A stretch of 7,976 nucleotides of DNA from NCBI GenBank assembly GCA_016928525.1, contig JAFGKO010000328.1:1-7976 (forward strand), in the 5' to 3' direction. Shown in pieces: positions 1 to 5,848 of this stretch. Each line of letters opens with the position of its first letter. Position 1 is the first letter of the stretch. The notes under the pieces are model-generated. The model was not told where the DNA came from. It ran no database searches and saw only the letters and a list, made by a program, of their open reading frames with translations. The stretch comes from Anaerolineales bacterium (GTDB lineage: Bacteria > Chloroflexota > Anaerolineae > Anaerolineales > Villigracilaceae). Both the position numbers and the translations under genes were made by a program.

Positions 1-35
1 ACACAAACACTTTTTGTCCGTTCACATCGAAACTT

Positions 36-275
36 TTACACTCTCTGAGTCTTGTTCTTCTTGAGATTTGTCAGCCAATCAGCTCCCACTACAACATCTT
101 TGTATTTTACAGTCAAACGTTTCTGTTGCTCAAAAGGAATTCCCAACAACTTCAACTCATGCGCTAATGCGGCTTGGTACACAGCCTCCAAAAACCCTGG
201 ACCCAAGAGGCGATGCACCTCCATTGCCGCACCTACGACTTGATAAGACAATTTCTTGAATAAAATCTCAGTCAT
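36..275 (-). CDS. GxxExxY family protein, C-terminally truncated (possible pseudogene)
   Basis: The 79-residue product carries the family signature G27-x-x-E30-x-x-Y33 inside the typical N-terminal block (VGAAMEVHRLLGPGFLEAVY), followed by the usual LxxxGIPFEQQ stretch. This family (PF13366) is assigned to the PD-(D/E)XK nuclease-like fold and is normally about 120-135 residues. Here the similarity stops near residue 67 (GAD), about where the first catalytic Asp is expected. The remaining 12 residues (WLTNLKKNKTQRV region) are Lys-rich and unlike the family, so the downstream ExK (IVELK-type) motif is missing. I looked in the other two minus frames down to the window edge and found no ELK-like continuation, which suggests a deletion rather than a simple frameshift. 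The ATG at 275 is preceded by a weak AAGAG. The gene is AT-richer than its neighbours and lies 50 nt after the GT39-like gene, next to a TTCGTG repeat. The family identity is secure; function is doubtful. Confidence 0.75.
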   Translation of the reverse strand: MTEILFKKLSYQVVGAAMEVHRLLGPGFLEAVYQAALAHELKLLGIPFEQQKRLTVKYKDVVVGADWLTNLKKNKTQRV

Positions 276-290
276 TCAACTCTTGAAACC

Positions 291-318
291 ATTCGAGTAA
301 ATTCGTGTAATTCGTGGC
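291..318. repeat. Short ATTCGTG tandem repeat upstream of the GxxExxY gene
   Basis: Three near-identical units follow one another: ATTCGAGTAA (291-300), ATTCGTGTA (301-309) and ATTCGTGGC (310-318). They fill most of the 50-nt gap between the GT39-like gene and the GxxExxY gene. Strings of this type (ATTCGTGTAATTCGTGG) are, from memory, common in intergenic DNA around GxxExxY genes in environmental bacteria. That link is recollection, not something the window proves. A related TTCGTGG motif in the same orientation occurs at 2203-2223. Confidence 0.6.
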
Positions 319-325
319 AAAGAAT

Positions 326-2104
326 CTAAGGCAAACTCTGCCTCGTATCGATGAACAGGTCATTCCGTACCCACACGATGACCATTTCTGAATCATACGG
401 CATCTCTCGGAACACAGACCACTTGATCCATTCATAGATACTCAACACACCCCAGGATGGTTCCCTGCGCCAGGTGAAATCCTGTCCGCGATAGGCAATC
501 GGCAGATTGGGGTCTCCCATCTGTGAGGAAGATATAATGATCGCCGGAGCATCCTGCATATCTAGCGCAGAGGCCATCCGCATGTTACGGCCACGCAATA
601 GCCATTCCAGGGCCGGCGAATCAATGCCCAAAAGGGTGACATCTTGCGAGAACGCATCGCCTGTGCTCCACTCCGATTGTTCGTTCACAGTCGCCAGCAA
701 CAACTCAGCCTGGGCCGGTTGTTTGCCATGCCACCACAATTCCCAGCCGTCGGGCGTACGCAGGCCAGTCGCTCCCCAGGCCATGCCCAGCGCGTAAATC
801 CCCAACGCAACCGTCAGCCCCCATACTGACCCCAGGCGCGCCGTGCGCGCCGACCAGCCCAGCGCAACCATCAATACGCTGACAAGCAACAACAGCAAGA
901 CACTGAATAGCAAAATATAGCGAGTAGGCGGGAGATTTTCAAACAGCACTCTACCGCCAATTTGGACCACATTGGAAGTTACGTTGACCGGGTTACGCGG
1001 GTCGAGCGCGATACCGGCATAATCCAACCACGCAAAAGACAACAAGAGCAGAACCAGGGTAGCCATCCCAGCTACTTCACGGCGCTCTTCGAAGAAAATG
1101 CGCATATGGTTGGAAAGTTCCAGCGCAACCAGCGCCCACAAAGGTACCAGGGCCCAGGCCAGGTCGCCCACCTGCCGCGCGGGGTAGATGATGGCCACCA
1201 ACAAAGCCGTCACCAGCCACAAACTCAAGCGAACATAGCGCCTTCGTCCCTGCCACCAGCCGCGCACCACGGCCACCAGCCCGAACAAGACGGCCAGCGG
1301 TTGGTAGGCCACCAGCGAAAACAACAATCGGCTTCCCGACACACCGGAGGGCCGCGCCCAGCCCGCCAGGTAGACCGGCAAGGCCTCCAACCAGGCGCTC
1401 AACCCATTGGGGGACAACAGGAACAGGGTCCCGCCAAGCAGGATGGTCGCGCCCCCAAACGTCAGCGCCACCTTCAGGTCTGCACGGCGGACGCCTTCCA
1501 CACCCTGGCCCGCTTTCTCTTGATCATCCTCTTCCTTCGCAGTAGCGGAGGGCCTCTCCATCGTGCGGCGCAGGACCCAGGCCAGTCCCAAGCCGAGCAG
1601 TCCTGCCCAGACGGATGGCCCCGACAACAACGCCAACCCTGCAAAAATGCCCGCCGCCCGCGGACGTTTATGCCACCAGAAGGCCCAGGCCAGCAAGACG
1701 AAGGTCAAGGCGGGCATCAGGCTGCCAGCCTGGCGCGAGAGCGAGACCAGGCCCGGGTCGAGCGCCAGGAAGAAGGCCAGCAGCAGAGCGCGGACCGGCT
1801 TGAGGCGCTCCCGGAACAGGTAAGGGACGAGGATCAGCGTGCTACCGGCCAGCGCCGGGAGGAAGCGCGCCAAAAAATTCGAATCCCCAAAAAGAAAAAA
1901 CAATAGACTGGTCGGCAGGATGTAGATGGGTTGGGAACCAAGCAGGGGCCGCGTTCCTTGTGCCACGTTGTAAGCCTGTAAGGCCCACCCGGCCTCAGTG
2001 TCGCTCAGTGGCAGCGCGCCGAGTTGGATGAAGCGCAGGGCAGCAGCCAAAATAAAAGCGATCACATACAGGACGCTTTCATGTTTGATGGATCGGAATT
2101 GCAT
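326..2104 (-). CDS. GT39-like (GT-C fold) integral membrane glycosyltransferase-family protein
   Basis: This 592-residue protein resembles dolichyl-phosphate-mannose / ArnT-type transferases at its N-terminus. A first membrane helix (about 10-28) is followed by an outer loop with an acidic motif, S34-D35-T36-E37-A38, fitting the DxE-type acidic signature of GT-C enzymes. Next come QPIYILPTSLLFFLFGDSNFLARFLPAL (58-85; G73-D74, R80), the usual 'P-Y-LLxxLFG-D-xxxxR-P' block, and LDPGLVSLSRQAG (115-127; R124). About ten further hydrophobic segments follow, interrupted by a charged cytosolic loop at about 180-210 (KEEDDQEKAGQG). From about residue 455 the protein is a soluble, probably extracytoplasmic domain. 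It is probably a divergent relative of TIGR03663, which is usually found near DUF2298 genes, but the invariant DE and HGP of that family read TE and SQP here. Donor and acceptor are unknown. The ATG at 2104 has no clear Shine-Dalgarno sequence. The gene lies 122 nt after the second DUF2298 gene. Confidence 0.8.
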   Translation of the reverse strand: MQFRSIKHESVLYVIAFILAAALRFIQLGALPLSDTEAGWALQAYNVAQGTRPLLGSQPIYILPTSLLFFLFGDSNFLARFLPALAGSTLILVPYLFRERLKPVRALLLAFFLALDPGLVSLSRQAGSLMPALTFVLLAWAFWWHKRPRAAGIFAGLALLSGPSVWAGLLGLGLAWVLRRTMERPSATAKEEDDQEKAGQGVEGVRRADLKVALTFGGATILLGGTLFLLSPNGLSAWLEALPVYLAGWARPSGVSGSRLLFSLVAYQPLAVLFGLVAVVRGWWQGRRRYVRLSLWLVTALLVAIIYPARQVGDLAWALVPLWALVALELSNHMRIFFEERREVAGMATLVLLLLSFAWLDYAGIALDPRNPVNVTSNVVQIGGRVLFENLPPTRYILLFSVLLLLLVSVLMVALGWSARTARLGSVWGLTVALGIYALGMAWGATGLRTPDGWELWWHGKQPAQAELLLATVNEQSEWSTGDAFSQDVTLLGIDSPALEWLLRGRNMRMASALDMQDAPAIIISSSQMGDPNLPIAYRGQDFTWRREPSWGVLSIYEWIKWSVFREMPYDSEMVIVWVRNDLFIDTRQSLP

Positions 2105-2136
2105 AGGCCAATTTTAGCACGAGAAGAGGAGACAAT

Positions 2137-2196
2137 GATGGAGTCCAACGGCTCCCGTCGTTGGAATTCCAAAATCAGGAGACTTTGGACTCCATC
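2137..2196. repeat. 60-bp symmetric inverted repeat (possible hairpin or bidirectional terminator)
   Basis: The outer arms GATGGAGTCCAA (2137-2148) and TTGGACTCCATC (2185-2196) are perfect 12-bp complements. Inside them CTCC (2152-2155) pairs with GGAG (2178-2181), and the centre is the 12-bp palindrome TTGGAATTCCAA (2161-2172). All parts share one symmetry axis at 2166/2167, so the whole element can fold into one long stem with two small internal loops. On the plus strand it is followed by TTTTATCTTT (2197-2206). On the minus strand, the strand of the genes, the 3' flank is only moderately T-rich. It separates the 868-residue DUF2298 gene from the 592-residue gene. It could be a terminator or attenuator, an mRNA stabiliser, or a degenerate mobile palindromic element. 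Confidence 0.8.
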
Positions 2197-2202
2197 TTTT
2201 AT

Positions 2203-2223
2203 CTTTGGGCCTTCGTGGTGAAA
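2203..2223. repeat. TTCGTGG-type intergenic motif
   Basis: CTTTGGGCCTTCGTGGTGAA lies directly beside the 60-bp inverted repeat and just past the stop of the 868-residue gene. It shares TTCGTGG, in the same orientation, with the tandem repeat at 291-318, so the 592-residue gene is bracketed by two related motifs. Strings such as 'CTTTGTGxxCTTCGTGGTxAA' are, from memory, frequent intergenic sequences in environmental genomes. Only the short shared core is visible here. Confidence 0.4.
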
Positions 2224-2226
2224 CGC

Positions 2227-4833
2227 CTACGGCACCTCGTAAATCGTGACCATTCCCTGCTGGAAAGCGACACGCAAGTGACTTTGGAACTTCTCTTCCT
2301 GTAACGGCTCGCCTCGTTCCAATCCCCCGACAAAGACATAACGAATATTGTAACGAGCGATGATCTCACTGGCTGTTTGCCAATCTTTCGTGGCATAAAG
2401 CATTTCCACGTCGCCTTGACGTGAGCCCTGTTCTGCATACCCGCCGCGCCACTGAGACTCGTGTCCCGGCCAGCCCAGGAGGGTTGGCAAGCCCGTGAGG
2501 GTCGAAACGCGCGCATACCCACTGTAACTACCGCCGATCGCTTCGGCTACCACGCCGTCCGGTGCACCTTGCAACCAGCGGATGGCAGCGGCTTCGTCCG
2601 GATTCTGCCGTTGGAACATGTCGAAATAATCCAGCGTCCACAGAGAAGCCAGTTCCTGGCGAGCAAGGGTCTTCGCAGTTTCATCTTCACTTCCAAGAAC
2701 CATATTCAACAAGCTCCCGGCTTTGTCAAACTGAAAATTTCCGGTGCGATTGAACAAACTCAAGGTGGGATAGGTCAGGCCTACTAGCAATACGATAACC
2801 AGCCCCACCTGGAAAGCGACATGCCACCCCATACGGAGTTTCCGCGCCAGAACAGCGATCCCATAAGCGGCCGCCAGGCTCCACAGCATCCAGGCCTGGT
2901 AATAGAACTTGAAGACCGTATTGATACGCGTGCCGAACTGGTCGCGCAAATAGAGGAACTCCGGTCCAATCAGGAGCAACGCGCCGAGGGTGATGAGTAG
3001 GAGCACAAAGACATTAGACTTTAGACCTTGGACATTAGCACTATCTTCCTCGTACTGCGATTTGTGGCCTGCGATCAAAAAGGATAAAGCCGTAACCAGT
3101 ACTGCCAGCAAGGTCAGCAAACTTCCAATGTGCGAGAGTCTCTTTAATCCCGCCTGCACGAACAACGTACCCATATCCGGTACGCCTTGCATTTGCAGGA
3201 ACATTTCACCCACGCCTGGGTCAGCCAGCTTAACGGCCAATCCGAGAATCCAGGAAAAGCCCCACAAGACCAGGACCAATCCCAGCGAGAGGCCGAACGC
3301 CAGCTTCCATCTGCCGGATAAGCCGCCTGCGCGCCAGAGATAGATCAAGTAGGCATACAGCGGTAACAGCAGCGTAACCAACATGACCCACAGCTGGGCG
3401 CCACGCGTCGGATAGACCAGGTTGGGCAGCACCCCGCCCAACTGCGAAGAAAAGCCGAGGTAGAACGGAATGTATAGCAGGAACGATAGGATCGCAAGCG
3501 GAACACCCAGGACGAAGAGGTCCTCGCCTCTTTCCCAACTCCCCGTCTCGGGCCGACGCCCTCGCGGGGCGGACGGCCAGCCTGCTTCCGCGCCCCGTGA
3601 CAGCACATACGCCCCGACGATCAGCACCGCTGCAACGAGGATGTCCCAGGTGTTGAGGAAAGCCAGTCCGCCGAGCAGCAAGCCGAGAAAGGCGAACCCG
3701 GCCAGATTAATGCGCAAACTGAACCCAAACAGGTTTAACTCGCCGCGCCAGCCGCCCAGGAACAGGTTGAGCGCCGCCGCAATCGCCAACAGGCCGAAGG
3801 GAATCGCCAGCACATGTGGATGCAGGTCCGCGTGCAGGAACGAGAAGAAGGGGAACTCGTCGATGATCTCTTTGAAGCCGCCGCTCAGGTCATAGTCCGA
3901 GATGACCCGCGAAGCCCGCCACCACCACAGGTAACGTTCAGGGATCCAGCCCAGCGGCTGATTGGGCGGTTGGTCCAAATCCTTGATATCCAGCCAAGTC
4001 CAGAAAGCTGATGTGTTTCCCGTCCAAAACAGGCCCGACCGGTGTAGGACTTCGAGGAAGCCTTCGGCGTTGGAAATGATGAGCAGGAAGAGCGGGGCGA
4101 GGAAAGATAAGCGAGTAACGTTATCCTGGATTCGGGAATCGGTGTTCGTGGGTTGTGCACTACCCAATTCCCGATTCCCGATTTCCGATTTCCAGCGCAG
4201 CGTAAGCAAGTTATACAGAATGCCGTACGAGCCAATCGCCCCCAGCGCAAAGACCAGCGCGGTCATCAGGTTGTGGGCGGCAGTGCCGGGCACGCTGGTC
4301 AGCTTGGCCAGCATGGCGGTCATCACGTAGCCAAAGTAGTAGTACGAGATGGCATAGCCGGACAACCAGGCGTCGCGCGGTGGGAAAGTCGGCGAACGCA
4401 GGATGGCGTTGATGAACATCAATTCCATCGGCTTTTCGGCGCTGGTCAACTCTGGGTTGCTGGCGCGGACAAAAGCCAGGAAGGCAAAGGCCAGGAAGAA
4501 CAGGATTTCGATATTGAGGAGCAGGCGGAAATTTTCACGAAGCCAGTGTACGATTTCGGATTGACGATTTTCGATTGGCGATTTTCGATATAAGAAGACC
4601 CAGGCGCTCAGCCCGATCAATATCAAGAGGGCCAGTAACAAGCCTCCCACATCATTTTGTGATAGACCCAAGGAGGTCAATAGCCAAAAAACGTAACCCC
4701 AGACCAGCAATCCAGCGGCGCGTGAGAGGTTGTAGCCGCGGTCAGCCAGGGCCGGGAAAAGCCGGTAGACCAGTGGGAAGGTCAGCCAGCCAAGCAGGGT
4801 GACGGTCAGGTACCAGGAGAAAAACCAGCCCAT
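2227..4833 (-). CDS. DUF2298 (Chlor_Arch_YYY, TIGR03662) polytopic membrane protein, complete copy
   Basis: This 868-residue, very hydrophobic protein falls in the 700-900 range of single-copy family members. Family landmarks in order are E133-K134-P135-M136-E137, then NAILRSPTFPPRDAWLSG (142-159). The eponymous Y164-Y165-Y166-x-G168 follows, then SNAEGFLE (254-261) and WWWRASRVI (303-311). After these come IDEFPFFSF (324-332), DLHPH (336-340), LRDQFGTRINTVFKFYYQAW (629-648) and a soluble C-terminal domain from about 690. That domain contains TGLPTLLGWPGHESQWRGG (780-798) and ARYNIRYVFVGG (826-837). The family's biochemical role is unknown. Its layout and its habitual neighbours suggest a GT-C-like transferase or exporter for lipid-linked sugars, which is inference. 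Loop inserts derived from repeats occur at about residues 82-95, 214-236, 418-436 and 599-608. The ATG lies 3 nt after the acetyltransferase stop (TAA GCG ATG), with AAGGA about 13 nt upstream, so translation is probably coupled. Confidence 0.9.
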   Translation of the reverse strand: MGWFFSWYLTVTLLGWLTFPLVYRLFPALADRGYNLSRAAGLLVWGYVFWLLTSLGLSQNDVGGLLLALLILIGLSAWVFLYRKSPIENRQSEIVHWLRENFRLLLNIEILFFLAFAFLAFVRASNPELTSAEKPMELMFINAILRSPTFPPRDAWLSGYAISYYYFGYVMTAMLAKLTSVPGTAAHNLMTALVFALGAIGSYGILYNLLTLRWKSEIGNRELGSAQPTNTDSRIQDNVTRLSFLAPLFLLIISNAEGFLEVLHRSGLFWTGNTSAFWTWLDIKDLDQPPNQPLGWIPERYLWWWRASRVISDYDLSGGFKEIIDEFPFFSFLHADLHPHVLAIPFGLLAIAAALNLFLGGWRGELNLFGFSLRINLAGFAFLGLLLGGLAFLNTWDILVAAVLIVGAYVLSRGAEAGWPSAPRGRRPETGSWERGEDLFVLGVPLAILSFLLYIPFYLGFSSQLGGVLPNLVYPTRGAQLWVMLVTLLLPLYAYLIYLWRAGGLSGRWKLAFGLSLGLVLVLWGFSWILGLAVKLADPGVGEMFLQMQGVPDMGTLFVQAGLKRLSHIGSLLTLLAVLVTALSFLIAGHKSQYEEDSANVQGLKSNVFVLLLITLGALLLIGPEFLYLRDQFGTRINTVFKFYYQAWMLWSLAAAYGIAVLARKLRMGWHVAFQVGLVIVLLVGLTYPTLSLFNRTGNFQFDKAGSLLNMVLGSEDETAKTLARQELASLWTLDYFDMFQRQNPDEAAAIRWLQGAPDGVVAEAIGGSYSGYARVSTLTGLPTLLGWPGHESQWRGGYAEQGSRQGDVEMLYATKDWQTASEIIARYNIRYVFVGGLERGEPLQEEKFQSHLRVAFQQGMVTIYEVP
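3010..3037. repeat. Heptamer tandem array inside the DUF2298 gene (4 x 7 bp)
   Basis: The units GACATTA, GACTTTA, GACCTTG and GACATTA stand head to tail. On the minus strand they encode ANVQGLKSNV, about residues 599-608 of the 868-residue protein. This is a loop just before the membrane segment leading to the conserved LRDQFGTR motif. The corresponding loop of the 705-residue paralog (FRPKQPDMKR) has no such array. Confidence 0.75.
3551..3578. repeat. GC-rich palindromic insert within the DUF2298 gene
   Basis: GGCCG (3551-3555) and CGCCC (3557-3561) are matched by GGGCG (3567-3571) and CGGCC (3574-3578) across a 5-nt loop, giving a near-perfect 10-bp stem with a small bulge. In the reading frame it encodes SAPRGRRPE (about residues 421-429) within a hydrophilic stretch, residues 418-438, that joins two membrane helices. 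It resembles a palindromic intergenic element read in frame. It could instead be a chance GC-rich hairpin. Confidence 0.55.
4128..4191. repeat. Inverted pair of heptamer arrays inside the DUF2298 gene
   Basis: The right part holds four head-to-tail 7-mers: CCAATTC, CCGATTC, CCGATTT and CCGATTT (4164-4191). The left part, GGATTCG GGAATCG G (4128-4142), carries the same heptamer in reverse orientation. TCGGGAATCGG (4132-4142) and CCGATTCCCGA (4171-4181) are perfect 11-bp inverted copies. On the minus strand the block is read as KSEIGNRELG...TDSRIQD, about residues 215-237, in the loop right after the conserved YNL (207-209). Confidence 0.8.
4551..4592. repeat. Tandem 14-bp (2 x 7 bp) array inside the DUF2298 gene, three copies
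   Basis: CGATTTCGGATTGA (4551-4564), CGATTTTCGATTGG (4565-4578) and CGATTTTCGATATA (4579-4592) form three exact-length 14-bp copies, each made of two related heptamers. The total of 42 bp equals 14 codons. It is translated as YRKSPIENRQSEIV, about residues 82-95, in the loop between the second and third predicted membrane helices. The array is clearly AT-richer than the surrounding coding sequence. Confidence 0.85.
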
Positions 4834-4836
4834 CGC

Positions 4837-5472
4837 TTAGACCAAATCCTTGACTAGGCGAAAGTAACCGGCATGGGCATCTTCTGCCTCGCCGACGTAG
4901 GTCTTGGTATAGACCACTTGATAGCCAATGTGCTCGTACAAACGACGCGCCACGGGTTTTTCGGTATCGACGATCAGGGAACACTTTCGCAGGCCAGCTA
5001 TTTTGGCTTTCCCTTCGACATACGCCATAAGACCGGAACCGATCCCACGCCCTTGATACTGGGGTAACACAGCCAGATTGGCGATATAGTATTCATCCCT
5101 TTTGGTCTCAATACCACTCGCAATCGATAGGGCCCGCACGGCCAGGCGCATGACATCAAAAAAATTACATAGTTTGAACAATCCAAACCCGGTCGCGATG
5201 TTACGGTAGAGAGACTCCCCACCCGGAAAACTGATGACCATACCGACGGTTTCACCGTTCCATTCGGCAATATCTGTCCTGGACCAACTGTAGCGGTTGG
5301 CCCCAAACCGGCACAAGCCTGCAAGGATTTCATCCACTGGCGTCCGCACCCCACCAAAGAGATAATCTGCCAACACACCCATGGACAGCCCTATCAAGCG
5401 GACCACCAGTTCAGCGTCATCGGGGGCGGCCGATCGGATTGTAAGGTGTGTGGAGGTTTGTGAGGTCATCAT
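4837..5472 (-). CDS. GNAT-family N-acetyltransferase
   Basis: This 211-residue protein is of the usual size for a single-domain GNAT enzyme, which moves an acetyl group from acetyl-CoA to an amine. The N-terminal strand and helix (LTIRSAAPDDAELVVRLI, 10-27) are typical. The CoA-binding motif A is intact: YYIANLAVLPQYQGRGIGSGLM (128-149), with Q140-G141-R142-G143-I144-G145 as the pyrophosphate loop. Motif B follows as KPVARRLYEHIGYQVV (172-187). The acceptor cannot be read from the sequence; protein, sugar-amine or small-molecule substrates are all possible. The gene starts at tandem ATG codons (5472 and 5469), 4 nt after the DUF952 stop, with only GGA as a possible ribosome contact, so coupled translation is likely. 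Its position between two surface-assembly genes would suit acetylation of an amino sugar, but this is a guess. Confidence 0.88.
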   Translation of the reverse strand: MMTSQTSTHLTIRSAAPDDAELVVRLIGLSMGVLADYLFGGVRTPVDEILAGLCRFGANRYSWSRTDIAEWNGETVGMVISFPGGESLYRNIATGFGLFKLCNFFDVMRLAVRALSIASGIETKRDEYYIANLAVLPQYQGRGIGSGLMAYVEGKAKIAGLRKCSLIVDTEKPVARRLYEHIGYQVVYTKTYVGEAEDAHAGYFRLVKDLV

Positions 5473-5476
5473 TCCG

Positions 5477-5848
5477 TTACGAAATCATATTCGGAGGAAG
5501 GCTGAAAGACCCGTTTGCGCCCGGCTCAAACGGTAGAACTTTGACGACAGCCTCCAGGTTGAGTGGGCCATAGATGTGCGGGAACAGGTCGCCTGCACGC
5601 GCGTGGGTCGGCTCGGGCTCGGCAGGCGGTTCCCATTTCAACTCAGGCTTTAGCTTTGACGGGTCGATCACCAAAAGCACCAGTCCACGCTGGCCGTGAT
5701 AGAAAGTGTTGGCCACGCCAACGATCTGGGAGGGTTTCGAGCAATGGATGAAGCCCGCCGTGGACAAACTGTCCGCGTAGTAGGCGCCTCTTTTAGCGGC
5801 AGCAAGCCAGGCGTCGTTCGAAGCGAGATGGAGAATCAGTTCAGTCAT
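5477..5848 (-). CDS. DUF952 domain-containing protein
   Basis: The whole 123-residue product is one DUF952 domain (PF06108). It shows the start ILHLASNDAWLAAAKRGAYYADSL (5-28) and the signature GFIHCS (32-37). QIVGVANTFY (41-50), LVLLVIDPSKL (56-66) and KWE (71-73) follow, then the C-terminal FPHIYGPLNLEAV (89-101). Members are small soluble cytoplasmic proteins of unknown function with conserved His and Cys residues (here H35, C36, H91). Databases sometimes loosely label them glutathione S-transferase-like, which nothing here supports. The ATG overlaps the stop of the upstream DUF2298 gene (ATGA, 5845-5848), and a GAGG stands 7 nt before it. The gene is therefore firmly within the operon, although DUF952 has no known link to glycan assembly. 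Confidence 0.9.
   Translation of the reverse strand: MTELILHLASNDAWLAAAKRGAYYADSLSTAGFIHCSKPSQIVGVANTFYHGQRGLVLLVIDPSKLKPELKWEPPAEPEPTHARAGDLFPHIYGPLNLEAVVKVLPFEPGANGSFSLPPNMIS

Noticed and set aside
1..35. Possible start of another minus-strand gene beyond the GxxExxY stop (SFDVNGQKVFV in another frame)
   Set aside because: There are too few residues before the window edge, no start codon and no recognisable family.
329..343. Small hairpin AGGCA...TGCCT at the end of the GT39-like gene
   Set aside because: The stem is only 5 bp, overlaps the last codons and has no proper T-run after it, so it is too weak to call a terminator.
962..1906. A 314-codon open frame on the plus strand
   Set aside because: It lies entirely antisense to the well-supported GT39-like gene. 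Its product is a Q/R/P/G-rich low-complexity chain with no recognisable domain, typical of antisense frames in GC-rich coding DNA.
2111..2116. TAAAAT on the minus strand as a -10 box for the 592-residue gene
   Set aside because: It ends only 6 nt before the ATG and no convincing -35 element is present; a leaderless promoter cannot be excluded but is not supported.
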